Below are positions 1 to 11,802 of a stretch of DNA of 48,113 nt, piece by piece. The DNA lies in the NCBI GenBank assembly GCA_021799355.1, contig JAJZAQ010000019.1:1-48113 (forward strand), given 5' to 3'. The first letter of the stretch is position 1; every line of letters starts with the position of its first letter. Below the pieces are notes generated by a model. It was not told where the DNA came from. It saw only the letters and a list, made by a program, of their open reading frames with translations, and searched no databases. The position numbers and the translations under genes are program-made. Origin of the DNA: Pseudomonadota bacterium. Its GTDB lineage: Bacteria; Pseudomonadota; Gammaproteobacteria; Burkholderiales; Burkholderiaceae_C.

Positions 1-1028
1 TCTTGGCCAACATTCTCACGGTCAAACAGGTATGGACGCAGCGGCTGGCCGACATTCCCGCCTGGTTCCAGACCGCCACCCTGCCCGATGCCGTGGTCGT
101 GGCCTCTGCCGATGGCCAGGTCGTGCGTCTTGACGCGGCCACCGGGCAGGTGCAATGGGCGACGCGCGTGCCCTCTGGCATCAGCGCCGCGGTGGGCAGC
201 GACGGCACGTTCACCGCCGTGGTCGACAAGAACAACGGGTTGGTGTCCATCGGGCCGAAAGGCCAGCTGCTGTGGCGCTACCAGCTGCCGACGACCGTGC
301 TCACGCCGCCCAAGGTCGCCGACGGTCGCATCATCGTCCAGGGTGCCGATCAGCGCGTCGTCGCCTTCGATGCGGCGAACGGCAAACGGCTGTGGCAGGC
401 CGACAGTCGCGCCGCGTCATTGCTCGTGCAGCAGGCCGGCGGCATGGTGGTGCGCGACGGCGTGGTGATGATCGGCACCGCGCTGGGACGCATCGACGCC
501 TACTCGCTCACCGACGGCCTGCCACGCTGGCAGGCGACGCTGGCGCGGCCGCGCGGTGTCACCGAAGTCGAGCGTGTGGTCGGCATCACCGGCCAGCCCG
601 CGCTGCTCGGCTCCACGGTCTGCGCCCGAGCCTATCAGTCCGCCGTCGGCTGTGTCGATGCCGACACCGGCCGCATCCTCTGGACACGCCCTGCAGACGG
701 CTACACCGCGCTGAGCATGAACGACCAGGAAGTCGTCGGCACGCAGGCCGACGGCGAGGTGCAGGCCTACGCCACCGCCGACGGTGTGCCCAGCTGGAGC
801 AACGCGCAGATGAAGTGGCGCAACCTGAGCGCACCGCTGCTGGTCGGCAAGACCGTGGCCGTGGGTGACTACCAGGGCTACGTGAGTTTTCTTTCGGCCA
901 AGGATGGCAGCATCGTCGGCCGCGTGGCCACGGACGGCAGCGCCATCCAGGTGGCGCCCGTGGTCGTCGGCAAGACCATGGTGGTGGTGACGGCAAAAGG
1001 CGGGGTCTATGCCTTCGTTCCCGACTGA
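1..1028 (+). CDS. bamB: Outer membrane protein assembly factor BamB (5' partial)
   Basis: BamB is a periplasmic lipoprotein that helps the BAM complex insert beta-barrel proteins into the outer membrane. The visible 341 residues are a string of PQQ/beta-propeller blades with repeated patterns such as 'VVRLDAATGQVQW', 'VVAFDAANGKRLW' and 'VGCVDADTGRILW', each ending in a Trp as in this family. The open frame enters from the left edge, so the signal peptide, lipobox and first blade lie outside the window. The TTG at position 3 is not believed to be the start. The stop is 9 bases before der, and bamB-der adjacency is common in Proteobacteria, which supports the call. Confidence 0.93.
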   Translation, partial: LANILTVKQVWTQRLADIPAWFQTATLPDAVVVASADGQVVRLDAATGQVQWATRVPSGISAAVGSDGTFTAVVDKNNGLVSIGPKGQLLWRYQLPTTVLTPPKVADGRIIVQGADQRVVAFDAANGKRLWQADSRAASLLVQQAGGMVVRDGVVMIGTALGRIDAYSLTDGLPRWQATLARPRGVTEVERVVGITGQPALLGSTVCARAYQSAVGCVDADTGRILWTRPADGYTALSMNDQEVVGTQADGEVQAYATADGVPSWSNAQMKWRNLSAPLLVGKTVAVGDYQGYVSFLSAKDGSIVGRVATDGSAIQVAPVVVGKTMVVVTAKGGVYAFVPD

Positions 1029-1037
1029 TCGCCGCGC

Positions 1038-2393
1038 ATGACCCCGATCGTCTCGCTGGTGGGAAGGCCCAACGTCGGCAAATCCACCCTGTTCAACCGC
1101 CTGACCCGGTCGCGCGACGCCATCGTCGCCGATCTGCCCGGTCTGACCCGCGATCGGCATTACGGCATGCTGCGCATGGCCGAACGCCCGGTGATCGTGG
1201 TCGATACCGGCGGCTTCGAGCCGGTGGTCGATACCGGCATCGTCCACGAAATGGCGCGGCAGACGCGCCAGGCGATCGCCGAATCCGATCTGGTGGTGTT
1301 TCTGGTCGATCTGCGCACCGGGCTGAGCCCGCAGGATCTGCACATCGCCGCCGAGCTGCGCAAAACCGGCAAGCCGATCCTGCTGGCGGTGAACAAGGCC
1401 GAAGGGCGTGCAGCGCATCCGGCGCTGGCCGAATTCCACGAGCTGGGTCTGGGACAGCCGCTGGCGATCAGCGCAGCGCATGGCGACGGCGTACCCGAAC
1501 TGCTCGACCACATTCTCGCCGCGCTGCCGCAGCAGGTGCGGGGCGAACCCGACGCGGCCGCAGCGCCTGCAGCCGCACCGCGGGTGCACAGCCTGCGGCT
1601 GGCGATCGCCGGGCGCCCCAACGTCGGTAAATCCACCCTGGTCAACGCCCTGGTCGGCGAAGAGCGGGTGATCGCCTTCGACCTGCCGGGGACGACGCGC
1701 GATGCCATCGAAGTGCCCTTCGAGCGCGACGGCCGTCAGTTCGTCCTCATCGACACGGCCGGGCTGCGGCGCAAGGGCAAGGTCTTCGAGGCGGTGGAAA
1801 AATTTTCCGTCATCAAAACCCTGCAGGCCATCGAGCAGGCCAATGTGGTGGTGTTGCTTCTCGATGCCACCGAAGGCGTCTCTGACCAGGATGCGCACAT
1901 CGCCAGTTTCGCCGTCGAGGCGGGCAGGGCGATGGTGCTGGCGGCGAACAAATGGGACGCCGTCGACGCCTATGCGCGCGAGCGGCTGCGGGTGGCCATC
2001 CGCCAGCGTCTGCCCTTCGTGGCGTTCGCGCGCTTTCATGCCATTTCGGCAAAGACCGGCGCCGGGCTGGGCGGGCTGATGAAATCCGTGCTCGCCGCGC
2101 ACGCCGCGGCGTATCGCAAATTGCCCACTCCCAAGCTCACCCGCGCCATCCTCGATGCCGTGGCGCAGCAGCAGCCGCCGCGTGCTGGCGCGGTGCGGCC
2201 CAAGCTGCGGTATGCGCACCAGGGGGGGAGCAATCCGCCGGTCGTGGTGATCCACGGCAACGCCCTCGATCGCATTCCAGCCAGCTATACCCGCTACCTC
2301 GAAGGCCGTTTGCGTGAAAAATTCGACCTTGGCGGTACGCCTTTGCGCATCGAGTACCGCACCTCGGCCAATCCCTATGCGCGCAACGACTGA
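1038..2393 (+). CDS. der: GTPase Der (EngA), ribosome biogenesis
   Basis: Der is an essential GTPase for 50S subunit assembly. The 451-residue protein shows the diagnostic tandem G domains. The first has a P-loop GRPNVGKS at 9-16, DTGG at 56-59 and NKAE at 119-122. The second has GRPNVGKS at 192-199, DTAG at 239-242 and a later NKWD. A C-terminal KH-like domain follows (about 355-440). An Ala/Pro/Asp linker (about 168-182) separates the two G domains. The ATG start is 9 bases after bamB, so co-transcription is likely. Length is normal for the family. Confidence 0.98.
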   Translation: MTPIVSLVGRPNVGKSTLFNRLTRSRDAIVADLPGLTRDRHYGMLRMAERPVIVVDTGGFEPVVDTGIVHEMARQTRQAIAESDLVVFLVDLRTGLSPQDLHIAAELRKTGKPILLAVNKAEGRAAHPALAEFHELGLGQPLAISAAHGDGVPELLDHILAALPQQVRGEPDAAAAPAAAPRVHSLRLAIAGRPNVGKSTLVNALVGEERVIAFDLPGTTRDAIEVPFERDGRQFVLIDTAGLRRKGKVFEAVEKFSVIKTLQAIEQANVVVLLLDATEGVSDQDAHIASFAVEAGRAMVLAANKWDAVDAYARERLRVAIRQRLPFVAFARFHAISAKTGAGLGGLMKSVLAAHAAAYRKLPTPKLTRAILDAVAQQQPPRAGAVRPKLRYAHQGGSNPPVVVIHGNALDRIPASYTRYLEGRLREKFDLGGTPLRIEYRTSANPYARND

Positions 2394-2443
2394 AAGACGT
2401 CAGCGGCACGGGGCAGGAACGCAATATGTTATTTTGCGTGCTC

Positions 2444-2473
2444 TTGCATTCCAGACCAAGAATGCCATTTAAG
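2444..2473 (+). promoter_or_regulatory. Candidate hfq promoter (-35/-10 pair)
   Basis: In the 106-base, locally AT-richer gap between der and hfq, TTGCAT (2444-2449) and TTTAAG (2468-2473) are separated by 18 bases. Each hexamer matches the sigma-70 consensus only partly. The predicted start would give hfq a short leader. This is a pattern match only. Confidence 0.3.
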
Positions 2474-2499
2474 TTTTCCTCACACCTACGGAGAATCAG

Positions 2500-2745
2500 A
2501 TGAGTAATAAAGGGCAGTTGCTACAAGACCCCTTTTTGAACCTGCTGCGCAAGGAGCATGTGCAGGTGTCGATTTACCTGGTCAACGGCATCAAGTTGCA
2601 GGGCCACATCGAATCGTTCGATCAATACGTCGTGCTGTTGCGCAACACCGTGACGCAAATGGTCTACAAGCACGCGATTTCCACCGTGGTTCCGGCGCGG
2701 CCCGTCTCGTTTCAAGTAGGTGAGCAAGAAACCTCTGCGGCCTGA
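2500..2745 (+). CDS. hfq: RNA chaperone Hfq
   Basis: Hfq forms a hexameric Sm-like ring that anneals small regulatory RNAs to mRNAs. The 81-residue protein begins with the typical [17 protein letters not shown] segment (Sm1 region) and carries the Sm2 signature YKHA at 56-59 followed by ISTVVP. The C-terminal tail is short, as in betaproteobacteria. The ATG is preceded by a good ribosome site (GGAG, about 8 bases upstream). The 3' end overlaps the predicted GTG start of hflX by 26 bases in another frame, so the two genes are probably translationally coupled. Confidence 0.98.
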   Translation: MSNKGQLLQDPFLNLLRKEHVQVSIYLVNGIKLQGHIESFDQYVVLLRNTVTQMVYKHAISTVVPARPVSFQVGEQETSAA

Positions 2746-3901
2746 CGGCCCCGAGCGCGCCGCGCTGGTCAGCGTGCAGTCCCGGCGCCCGGTGCCGGGC
2801 GACGCGCTGGCCGAACTCGAACAACTCAGCGCGTCGGCCGGCTACGCCCTGGCCGCGGAACTGACCTGTGTGCGCCCCCGGCCCGACGCCGCCACCTACA
2901 TCGGCTCGGGCAAGCTGGAAGAACTCGGCGAACTCGTCAGCGCGTCTGCGGCCGACGCCATCATTTTCGACAACACCCTGACCCCGATCCAGCAACGCAA
3001 CCTGGAAAAGGCGCTGGGCAAACCGGTGATCGACCGCACCGGCCTGATTCTGGAAATTTTCGCCCGCCGCGCGCAAAGCGCCGAGGGCAAGATGCAGGTC
3101 GAACTCGCCCGCCTGGAACACCTCGCCACCCGGCTGGTGCGCGGCTGGACCCACCTGGAGCGGCAGACCGGGGGCATCGGCGTGCGTGGCGGTCCCGGCG
3201 AGAAGCAGATCGAGCTCGACCGCCGTATGCTCGACGACAAAATCAAAATGCTGCGTCTGCGCCTGGGCAAGCTCGCCCGCCAGCGCTCGACGCAGCGCCG
3301 CGCCCGCGGCCGCTCCGGGGTGTTTCGCGTCGCGCTGGTCGGTTACACCAATGCGGGAAAAAGCACGCTGTTCAACGCGCTGACCAAATCCAGGACTTAC
3401 GCCGCCGACCAGCTTTTCGCCACCCTCGACACCACCACGCGCAAGCTGTATCTGGCGCCGCAGGTCAACGTCACGCTGTCGGACACCGTGGGTTTCATCC
3501 GTGATCTGCCGCACACCCTGATCGAGGCGTTCAAGGCGACGCTGGAAGACACGCTGCAGGCCGACCTGCTGCTGCACGTGGTCGATGCCAGTTCGCCGAT
3601 GCTGCGCGAGCAGATGGATGAAGTCGACGCCGTGCTGCGCGAAATCGGCGCCGACGACATCCCGCAGTTTTTGATCTTGAACAAGTCCGATTTGCTGCCG
3701 TTGGACCTGCAGGTTACAAACGATCACATCCCGTCCGGCGACGCCGAACCGCATGCTACGATTGCCCGGTTTGCCGTGAGCGCCCTGACGGGCGCGGGCA
3801 TTGCCGCGCTCAAAGCCGCCTTGCTTCAAGCCGTGCTCGCCGACCCCCGCTTTCAGTCCACGGCGTCTGCCGAGTCCGACTCAACCCCTTTCTGCGCATG
3901 A
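2720..3901 (+). CDS. hflX: GTPase HflX
   Basis: HflX is a GTP-binding protein that rescues or splits stalled ribosomes, notably after heat stress. The 393-residue product has the N-terminal HflX domain, the hallmark glycine-rich [15 protein letters not shown] at 151-165, a helical linker, and a TRAFAC G domain with P-loop GYTNAGKS at 208-215, a downstream DTVGF switch and NKSD. The start chosen is GTG at 2720, inside hfq, preceded closely by AAGTAGG. A start slightly further downstream cannot be excluded. The stop overlaps the hflK ATG (ATGA). The last roughly 60 residues past the G domain are poorly conserved. Confidence 0.95.
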   Translation: MSKKPLRPDGPERAALVSVQSRRPVPGDALAELEQLSASAGYALAAELTCVRPRPDAATYIGSGKLEELGELVSASAADAIIFDNTLTPIQQRNLEKALGKPVIDRTGLILEIFARRAQSAEGKMQVELARLEHLATRLVRGWTHLERQTGGIGVRGGPGEKQIELDRRMLDDKIKMLRLRLGKLARQRSTQRRARGRSGVFRVALVGYTNAGKSTLFNALTKSRTYAADQLFATLDTTTRKLYLAPQVNVTLSDTVGFIRDLPHTLIEAFKATLEDTLQADLLLHVVDASSPMLREQMDEVDAVLREIGADDIPQFLILNKSDLLPLDLQVTNDHIPSGDAEPHATIARFAVSALTGAGIAALKAALLQAVLADPRFQSTASAESDSTPFCA

Positions 3902-5310
3902 CACCCTCCCGTTTCTGGCGTGCCCGCCCTGCCGCTCACAACGCTTCGCCTGCGCCAGCTGCGCGGCGTGCATGGCCCTGGCGGCTGTTCAACCTCAACG
4001 ACCCGCGCTGGGGAAAAGACAGCGGCGGCAACCCGCAAAACAGCCAGCAAAACGGCCAAGACCCCAATCGCCGTCCCGGCGGCAACAACGGTGGGCCGCC
4101 CGATCTGGACGAGCTGTGGCGCGACTTCAACCGCAAACTCAACGGCCTGTTTGGCAAGAAGCGCGGCAACGGCGGCCTGGGCACACCGCCGCAACGCCCC
4201 GACCTCTATCCCTCGGCCAAGGGCATGGGCGTCGGTTTTGTCATTCTCATCGTCATCGGCGTTCTGGGCTGGCTGGCCTCGGGGTTTTTCATCGTGCAGG
4301 AAGGGCAGCAGGCGGCGGTCACGCGCTTCGGCAAGCTGGCCTACATCACCGACGCCGGCTTCCACTGGCGGCTGCCGTACCCCTTCGAGGCGGATGAAAT
4401 CGTCAACGTGTCGCAGGTCCGCTCGGTCGAGATCGGCCGCGGCGGCGAGGTCCGCGCCACCGGCCTGCCCGAGTCGGCCATGCTGACCGAAGACGAAAAC
4501 ATCGTCGATGTGCGCTTTGCCGTGCAGTACCGCATCGACAACGTCGTCGACTATCTCTACAACAACCGTAGCCCGGACGATGCCGTGTCGCAGGCGGCGG
4601 AAACCGCGGTACGCGAAGTCGTCGGCAACAAATCGCTCGATTACGTGTTGTACGAAGGCCGCGAGCAGGTCGCCAGCGACGTGCAGTCGCTGACGCAAAA
4701 AATCCTCGACCGCTACAAAACCGGCATCATCATCACCACGGTCACGCTGCAAAACGTCCAGCCCCCCGAGCAGGTACAGGCCGCTTTCGACGATGCGATC
4801 AAGGCCGGGCAGGATCGCGAGCGCCTGAAAAACGAGGCGCAGGCTTACGCCAACAACGTCATCCCCCGGGCGCAGGGGACGGCGTCGCGGCTGATTCAGG
4901 ACGCCGAGGCGTACAAGGCGCAAGTGGTGGCGCAGGCACAGGGCGATACCTCGCGTTTTGACCAGATCCTGCAGCAGTACGACAAGGCGCCGCAGGTCAC
5001 GCGCGAGCGCATGTATCTGCAGACCATGCAGGACATTCTTTCCAGTGTTTCCAAGGTGATGGTCGAGTCACGCAACAATAACAACCTGCTCTACCTGCCG
5101 CTGGACAAGTTGTTGCAACAGTCCGCCGGCAAGACCGGCTCGGCAGCGGCACCTGCCGCGCCGGCGGCACCAGCGGTGCCCAGTCTGCCCGCGCCGGCGG
5201 CAGCGGCGTCTGCGGCGGCAACCGGCAGCAGCGCGGCGCCTGCTGCGGATTCGGCGGCGACCTCGTCCAGAGGGTCGCGCGACACCTTGCGCGAGCGCAA
5301 TTTCCAGTGA
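3898..5310 (+). CDS. hflK: FtsH protease modulator HflK
   Basis: HflK with HflC forms a large SPFH-family cage in the inner membrane around FtsH and tunes its proteolysis. The 470-residue protein has an N-terminal Gly/Asn/Pro-rich stretch (about 40-100), one transmembrane helix (about 112-133, starting MGVGFVILIV), an SPFH/Band-7 domain, a coiled-coil region rich in Ala, Glu and Gln, and an Ala/Pro-rich C-terminal tail (about 410-450). Such a tail is usual in betaproteobacterial HflK. The ATG overlaps the hflX stop by 4 bases, and hflC follows 10 bases after the stop. Confidence 0.96.
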   Translation: MTPSRFWRARPAAHNASPAPAARRAWPWRLFNLNDPRWGKDSGGNPQNSQQNGQDPNRRPGGNNGGPPDLDELWRDFNRKLNGLFGKKRGNGGLGTPPQRPDLYPSAKGMGVGFVILIVIGVLGWLASGFFIVQEGQQAAVTRFGKLAYITDAGFHWRLPYPFEADEIVNVSQVRSVEIGRGGEVRATGLPESAMLTEDENIVDVRFAVQYRIDNVVDYLYNNRSPDDAVSQAAETAVREVVGNKSLDYVLYEGREQVASDVQSLTQKILDRYKTGIIITTVTLQNVQPPEQVQAAFDDAIKAGQDRERLKNEAQAYANNVIPRAQGTASRLIQDAEAYKAQVVAQAQGDTSRFDQILQQYDKAPQVTRERMYLQTMQDILSSVSKVMVESRNNNNLLYLPLDKLLQQSAGKTGSAAAPAAPAAPAVPSLPAPAAAASAAATGSSAAPAADSAATSSRGSRDTLRERNFQ

Positions 5311-5320
5311 GGGCCGGACG

Positions 5321-6211
5321 ATGAACAAAATCATTTTGGCGCTCGTCGCCGTCATCGTCGCCATCCTGGTGTTGTCGTCGAGCCTGTTCGTCGTCGATCA
5401 GCGGCAGTTCGCCGCGGTGTTCGGCCTGGGGCAGATCAAACGCGTCATCAGCACGCCGGGGCTGTATGTCAAATTGCCAGCGCCGTTCGAGAACGTGGTG
5501 TTTCTCGACAAGCGCATCCTCACGCTGCAAAGCCCCGATACCGACCGTTTCATCACCGCGGAAAAGAAGAACGTGGTGGTCGACTGGTATCTGAAATGGC
5601 GGATCACCAATCCGACCGAGTTCATCCGCAGCTATGGCGGCGATCAGCGCCGCGCCGGCGATCGCCTGTCGCAAATCGTCAAAGCCGCGCTCAACGAGCA
5701 GATCACCAAGCGCACGGTGCGCCAAGTGCTGGCGTCGCAACGCGATCAAGTCATGCGCGACGTGCAGGCGGGTATCGCCAAGGACATCAAGGGCACGGGC
5801 ATCCAGATCGTCGACATGCGCCTGACGCGGGTGGACTTCGTCGCCTCGATCACGCAGTCGGTGTACCGCCGCATGGAAGCCGAGCGTCAGCGCGTGGCCA
5901 ATGAACTGCGCTCCACCGGGTACGCCGAGGCGGAAAAAATCCGCGCCGAGGCCGACAAGCAGCGCGAAATCGTGATTTCGCAGGCGTACAGCAAGGCGCA
6001 GACGATCAAAGGGCAGGGCGATGCCGAGGCGTCGGCGATCTACGCCAAATCCTTCGGCCAGAATCCGCAGTTCGCCGAGTTCTACCGCACCCTGGAGGCC
6101 TACCGCGCCAGTTTCAACAACAAGTCGGATGTGTTGGTGCTCGACCCCAACAGCCAGTTTTTCCAGTATTTCCGCGGTCCCGGAGGTGGCGCTGGCAAAG
6201 CCGCGAAATAA
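5321..6211 (+). CDS. hflC: FtsH protease modulator HflC
   Basis: HflC is the partner of HflK in the FtsH-associated membrane cage. The 296-residue protein starts with a signal-anchor helix (about residues 3-23, IILALVAVIVAILVLSSSLF), followed by an SPFH domain beginning VVDQRQFAAVFGLGQI. A long helical region contains AEAEKIRAEADKQREIVIS, and the C-terminal segment FAEFYRTLEAY is typical of HflC. Length and order are canonical. A GGAC sequence lies just before the ATG. It belongs to the hfq-hflX-hflK-hflC unit. Confidence 0.96.
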   Translation: MNKIILALVAVIVAILVLSSSLFVVDQRQFAAVFGLGQIKRVISTPGLYVKLPAPFENVVFLDKRILTLQSPDTDRFITAEKKNVVVDWYLKWRITNPTEFIRSYGGDQRRAGDRLSQIVKAALNEQITKRTVRQVLASQRDQVMRDVQAGIAKDIKGTGIQIVDMRLTRVDFVASITQSVYRRMEAERQRVANELRSTGYAEAEKIRAEADKQREIVISQAYSKAQTIKGQGDAEASAIYAKSFGQNPQFAEFYRTLEAYRASFNNKSDVLVLDPNSQFFQYFRGPGGGAGKAAK

Positions 6212-6253
6212 GCCGCCTGCCGGCGAAGCGACCGTCAGGTTCGGGGGCTGGAC

Positions 6254-6439
6254 ATGCTCGACTCACTGCTTCTTGCCATCGGCCTGTTGCTGATCCTCGA
6301 AGGGCTGATGCCGCTGCTGGCGCCCGGTCAGTGGCGCGCCCTGTTCCGGCAGATCCTCACCCTCACCGATGGACAGTTGCGTTTCATCGGGCTGATCGCC
6401 GTCGCCGGCGGACTGCTGTTGATCACCGTCGTGCAGTGA
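6254..6439 (+). CDS. DUF2065 small inner-membrane protein (YjeT-like)
   Basis: A 61-residue hydrophobic protein with two predicted membrane helices (about 3-24 and 42-60) joined by a short loop containing PGQWRALFRQI. The pattern LLLAIGLLLILEGLMPLLAP matches the DUF2065/YjeT family, whose members sit directly downstream of hflC in many Proteobacteria. Molecular function is unknown. The conserved position suggests a role linked to HflKC or membrane quality control, but this is inference. The ATG is 42 bases after hflC. Confidence 0.85.
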   Translation: MLDSLLLAIGLLLILEGLMPLLAPGQWRALFRQILTLTDGQLRFIGLIAVAGGLLLITVVQ

Positions 6440-6485
6440 GCGAATCCCTGGCACGCCTGCCGTGTCGCCCAGAGCTGCGTATTCC

Positions 6486-7640
6486 ATGAGTCATTGGCGT
6501 CTTCCCGAATACTTTTCCGATGTGCTGCCGCGAGAAGCGGCGGTGATCGAGCAGTTGCGCCGCGCCTGCCTGGATGCGGCGCGCGGCTATGGCTATGCAC
6601 TGGTCATGCCGCCGCTGCTCGAATTCGTCGATTCGCTGCTCTCCGGCACGGGTCAGGATCTGGACTTGCAGACCTTCAAGCTGGTCGATCAGCTGTCGGG
6701 CAGGGCGTTGGGGCTGCGCGCCGACATCACGCCGCAGGCGGCGCGCATCGACGCGCATCTGCTCAACCAGCCGGGAGTGACGCGGCTGTGCTATTGCGGC
6801 AGTGTGGTGCGCACGCATCCCGAGGGCGTGCACGCCAGCAGGGAAATCGTGCAGTTCGGCGCCGAACTCTACGGCCACGCCGGGCTGGAGGCGGATCTGG
6901 AGGTGCAGCAGCTGGCGCTGGCGTGTCTGCGGCTCGCCGGCGTCGACCGGCCGACGCTGGATCTGGCCGATCACCGTATCGTGCGCGGCGTCCTGTCCGG
7001 GCTGCTGCTCGGGCCGCAGGAACTGGAGGCGATTCTCGACGCCCTGGCGAGCAAAGACAGCGGCGAACTGCGCCGGCTGACGCGCGACTGCAGCGCCGCG
7101 CAGCGGCAGGCCATCCTTGCCCTGCCGGAGCTGTACGGTGACGCTAGCATTCTGCAGCAGGCGCAGCAGGTGCTGCCGCAGCACGCGCTGATCGCGCAGT
7201 CGCTTGCCGAACTCGCCCTGCTGGCGCAGCATCACCACAGCCAGGGCGTGCCCGTGCAGCTCGATCTGGCCGATATGCGCGGCTACCGCTATCACAGCGG
7301 CGTGCTGTTCAGCATGTACGCGCCCGGATACGCCAATGCCGTGGCGCGTGGCGGGCGTTACGACGAAATCGGCGCCAGCTTCGGCCGGCCGCGGCCGGCG
7401 ACCGGGTTTTCCATGGATTTGCGTGAAGTCAGCCGGTTTGCTTCCCCGCCGCATACCGCCGAACCGGTTTTTGCTCCCTGGGGCGATGCGCCGGGCTTGC
7501 AGCAGGCCGTGGCGGCGTTGCGGCAGGCCGGACAAACCGTGGTGCAATTACCCTCCGGGCAGCTGCACAGCCACCATGCGCCGGCCGGGCGCCGTCTGGT
7601 CCTGCGCGACGGTGCCTGGCAGGTGGAACCCGCCGCGTGA
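6486..7640 (+). CDS. hisZ: ATP phosphoribosyltransferase regulatory subunit HisZ
   Basis: HisZ is a catalytically inactive histidyl-tRNA-synthetase paralogue that activates the short form of HisG in the first step of histidine synthesis. I chose the ATG at 6486 (MSHWRLPEYFSDVLPREA) because this opening matches HisZ; a GTG at 6462 would add eight unlikely residues. The 384-residue protein keeps the class II synthetase core (LVDQLSGRALGLRADITPQAARI) and a region beginning YHSGVLFSMYAPG, but lacks an anticodon-binding domain. HisZ implies a short-form HisG elsewhere in the genome. The stop codon lies in the loop of a terminator hairpin. Confidence 0.95.
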   Translation: MSHWRLPEYFSDVLPREAAVIEQLRRACLDAARGYGYALVMPPLLEFVDSLLSGTGQDLDLQTFKLVDQLSGRALGLRADITPQAARIDAHLLNQPGVTRLCYCGSVVRTHPEGVHASREIVQFGAELYGHAGLEADLEVQQLALACLRLAGVDRPTLDLADHRIVRGVLSGLLLGPQELEAILDALASKDSGELRRLTRDCSAAQRQAILALPELYGDASILQQAQQVLPQHALIAQSLAELALLAQHHHSQGVPVQLDLADMRGYRYHSGVLFSMYAPGYANAVARGGRYDEIGASFGRPRPATGFSMDLREVSRFASPPHTAEPVFAPWGDAPGLQQAVAALRQAGQTVVQLPSGQLHSHHAPAGRRLVLRDGAWQVEPAA

Positions 7641-7660
7641 GACGCGGCGGCTGCTTTTTT
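7630..7660 (+). terminator. Intrinsic terminator after hisZ, before purA
   Basis: CCGCCGCG (7630-7637) and CGCGGCGG (7643-7650) form a perfect 8-bp GC stem with a 5-base loop that contains the hisZ TGA. CTGC and six T residues follow. It lies 27 bases before the purA GTG, so it may separate or attenuate purA from the upstream operon. Confidence 0.8.
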
Positions 7661-7674
7661 CGACGTTTTCTTGA

Positions 7675-9009
<1,335 letters not shown>

Positions 9010-9066
9010 ATCGGAACCACGTCGCCAATCCATCCGGTTTTTTTACACGTTCACAAAGGTTCGGCC

Positions 9067-9588
9067 ATGCTCAGCGAGGACGGCAAGCATCTGTATGTTT
9101 CCTGGGACGAATACCACGCGCTGATCGAAAAACTCGCGCTCAAGGTGTACGCCTCGGGCTGGGAATTCGACCAGATTCTGTGTCTGGCGCGTGGCGGAGT
9201 GCGGCCAGGCGACATTTTGTCGCGCATTTTCGACAAACCGCTGGCCATCATGTCCACCAGCTCGTACCGCGACAACGCCGGCACGGTGCAGGGGCGGCTG
9301 GACATCGCGCGCTACATCACCCTGCCGCGTGGCGAGCTCGAAGGCCGGGTGCTGCTGGTCGACGATCTGGCCGACTCGGGCGAAACGCTCAAGGCCGTGG
9401 AAAACCACTTGCGCGGCAGCGGCAAGATTACCGAGCTGCGCAGCGCGGTCATCTGGGTCAAGGGGATTTCCACGTATCTGCCCGAGTACTACGTCGAGAT
9501 GCTGCCCACCAGCCCGTGGATCCACCAGCCGTTCGAGGAATACGACACGCTGCGCCCGGCCAAGCTGGCCGAGCGCTGGAAAATCTGA
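9067..9588 (+). CDS. Purine-type phosphoribosyltransferase (Gpt/Hpt-like)
   Basis: A 173-residue type I phosphoribosyltransferase. The PRPP-binding signature VLLVDDLADSGETL lies at about 95-108, preceded by a beta-strand/loop with CLARGGVRPGDIL (39-51). Enzymes of this fold transfer phosphoribose from PRPP to a base; with purA and guaBA around it, salvage of guanine, xanthine or hypoxanthine is the likely job. The base specificity cannot be read from sequence. The ATG lies 57 bases after purA. The stop faces the opposite-strand gene at 9642. Confidence 0.85.
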   Translation: MLSEDGKHLYVSWDEYHALIEKLALKVYASGWEFDQILCLARGGVRPGDILSRIFDKPLAIMSTSSYRDNAGTVQGRLDIARYITLPRGELEGRVLLVDDLADSGETLKAVENHLRGSGKITELRSAVIWVKGISTYLPEYYVEMLPTSPWIHQPFEEYDTLRPAKLAERWKI

Positions 9589-9592
9589 GCGT

Positions 9593-9637
9593 TTGCCGCT
9601 GCCAGCAGCGCGGCGCGCGCTAGCTGTGAAGCGGCAA
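9593..9637. terminator. Weak bidirectional terminator candidate
   Basis: TTGCCGCT (9593-9600) and AGCGGCAA (9630-9637) form an 8-bp inverted repeat with a GC-rich 29-base interior, in the 53-base gap between two convergent genes. There is no T-tract on either side, so it may only mark mRNA ends or assist Rho. Confidence 0.35.
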
Positions 9638-9641
9638 GGCG

Positions 9642-10154
9642 CTAGTGGCAGTACTGCGCGATCAGCGCGGAGACGCGGGCGCGCTCGGCGGCCCGCTGCG
9701 CATCATCGAGAAACACCCTCTGCCCCTGCGCGTCGATCTGCGTCAGGCGCTGGCCGCTGTCGATCACGCGCAGCTGCTGCTGCGCCTGCAGACAGTTCTG
9801 CTGGTCGACCAGGGCCTGTGCCTGTTGTTGCTGCCGCTTGGCCTGTTCCTGCGCGGCCTGCTCGGCCTTGTTCTTTTCGGCGATCTTTTTTTCCAGCTCG
9901 GTGGGGCCGGCTGGATGCGAAGCCGCCGGCGCGCCCGGCGCCGCAGCCGCGGCGGTTTGCGCCGGGCGCTGCAAAATATCGCGCGCCGGGATCGAAGCCG
10001 GCGGCGGCTGGTCGCTGTAATGCGTCACGCCCTGCGCGTCGCGCCATTTCCACTGCGCGGCAACTGCCCACTGCGGCAGCAGCAGCGCGCTGGCCAGCAC
10101 GGCGGCGGACAGGCAAACACGGCAAAGCGCGGCAACGGGTGCAAAGTCTGGCAT
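9642..10154 (-). CDS. DUF4124-containing exported protein
   Basis: A 170-residue protein with an N-terminal signal peptide (about 1-33, hydrophobic core AAVLASALLLPQWAVAA). The DUF4124 motif follows at once: WKWRDAQGVTHYSDQPPP. The rest is a Gln/Ala/Glu-rich predicted coiled coil (about 83-125) and a tail with two Cys (Q-N-C and Q-Y-C-H). The family is common in Betaproteobacteria and Gammaproteobacteria and is presumed periplasmic; its function is not known. It is transcribed divergently from guaB, sharing a 127-base intergenic region, and converges on the phosphoribosyltransferase gene. Confidence 0.82.
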   Translation of the reverse strand: MPDFAPVAALCRVCLSAAVLASALLLPQWAVAAQWKWRDAQGVTHYSDQPPPASIPARDILQRPAQTAAAAAPGAPAASHPAGPTELEKKIAEKNKAEQAAQEQAKRQQQQAQALVDQQNCLQAQQQLRVIDSGQRLTQIDAQGQRVFLDDAQRAAERARVSALIAQYCH

Positions 10155-10236
10155 GGTGGACGAACGGCTCGATGATTTGGCAAAAGCTTACCGCGTTTGG
10201 CGGAAAAATCCCACGCCGGGCCGTGCCGGCGGGTGA

Positions 10237-11757
<1,521 letters not shown>

Positions 11758-11771
11758 TCGATCCGCACCGC

Positions 11772-11801
11772 ACGCCGACTCGAAGTCGGCGTCTGTTTTT
11801 T
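11772..11801 (+). terminator. Intrinsic terminator between guaB and guaA
   Basis: ACGCCGACT (11772-11780) and AGTCGGCGT (11784-11792) form a perfect 9-bp stem closed by CGA, followed by CTG and six T residues ending at 11801. The guaA ATG begins two bases later. This is a textbook terminator in an unusual place: guaA must be expressed by readthrough or from another promoter. Confidence 0.85.
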
Positions 11802-11802
11802 C

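Noticed and set aside
417-2255. 612-codon minus-strand open frame across bamB and der
   Set aside because: It is antisense to two unmistakable genes, its product is His/Arg/Gly/Gln-rich with no domain pattern, and long antisense frames are expected in GC-rich DNA.
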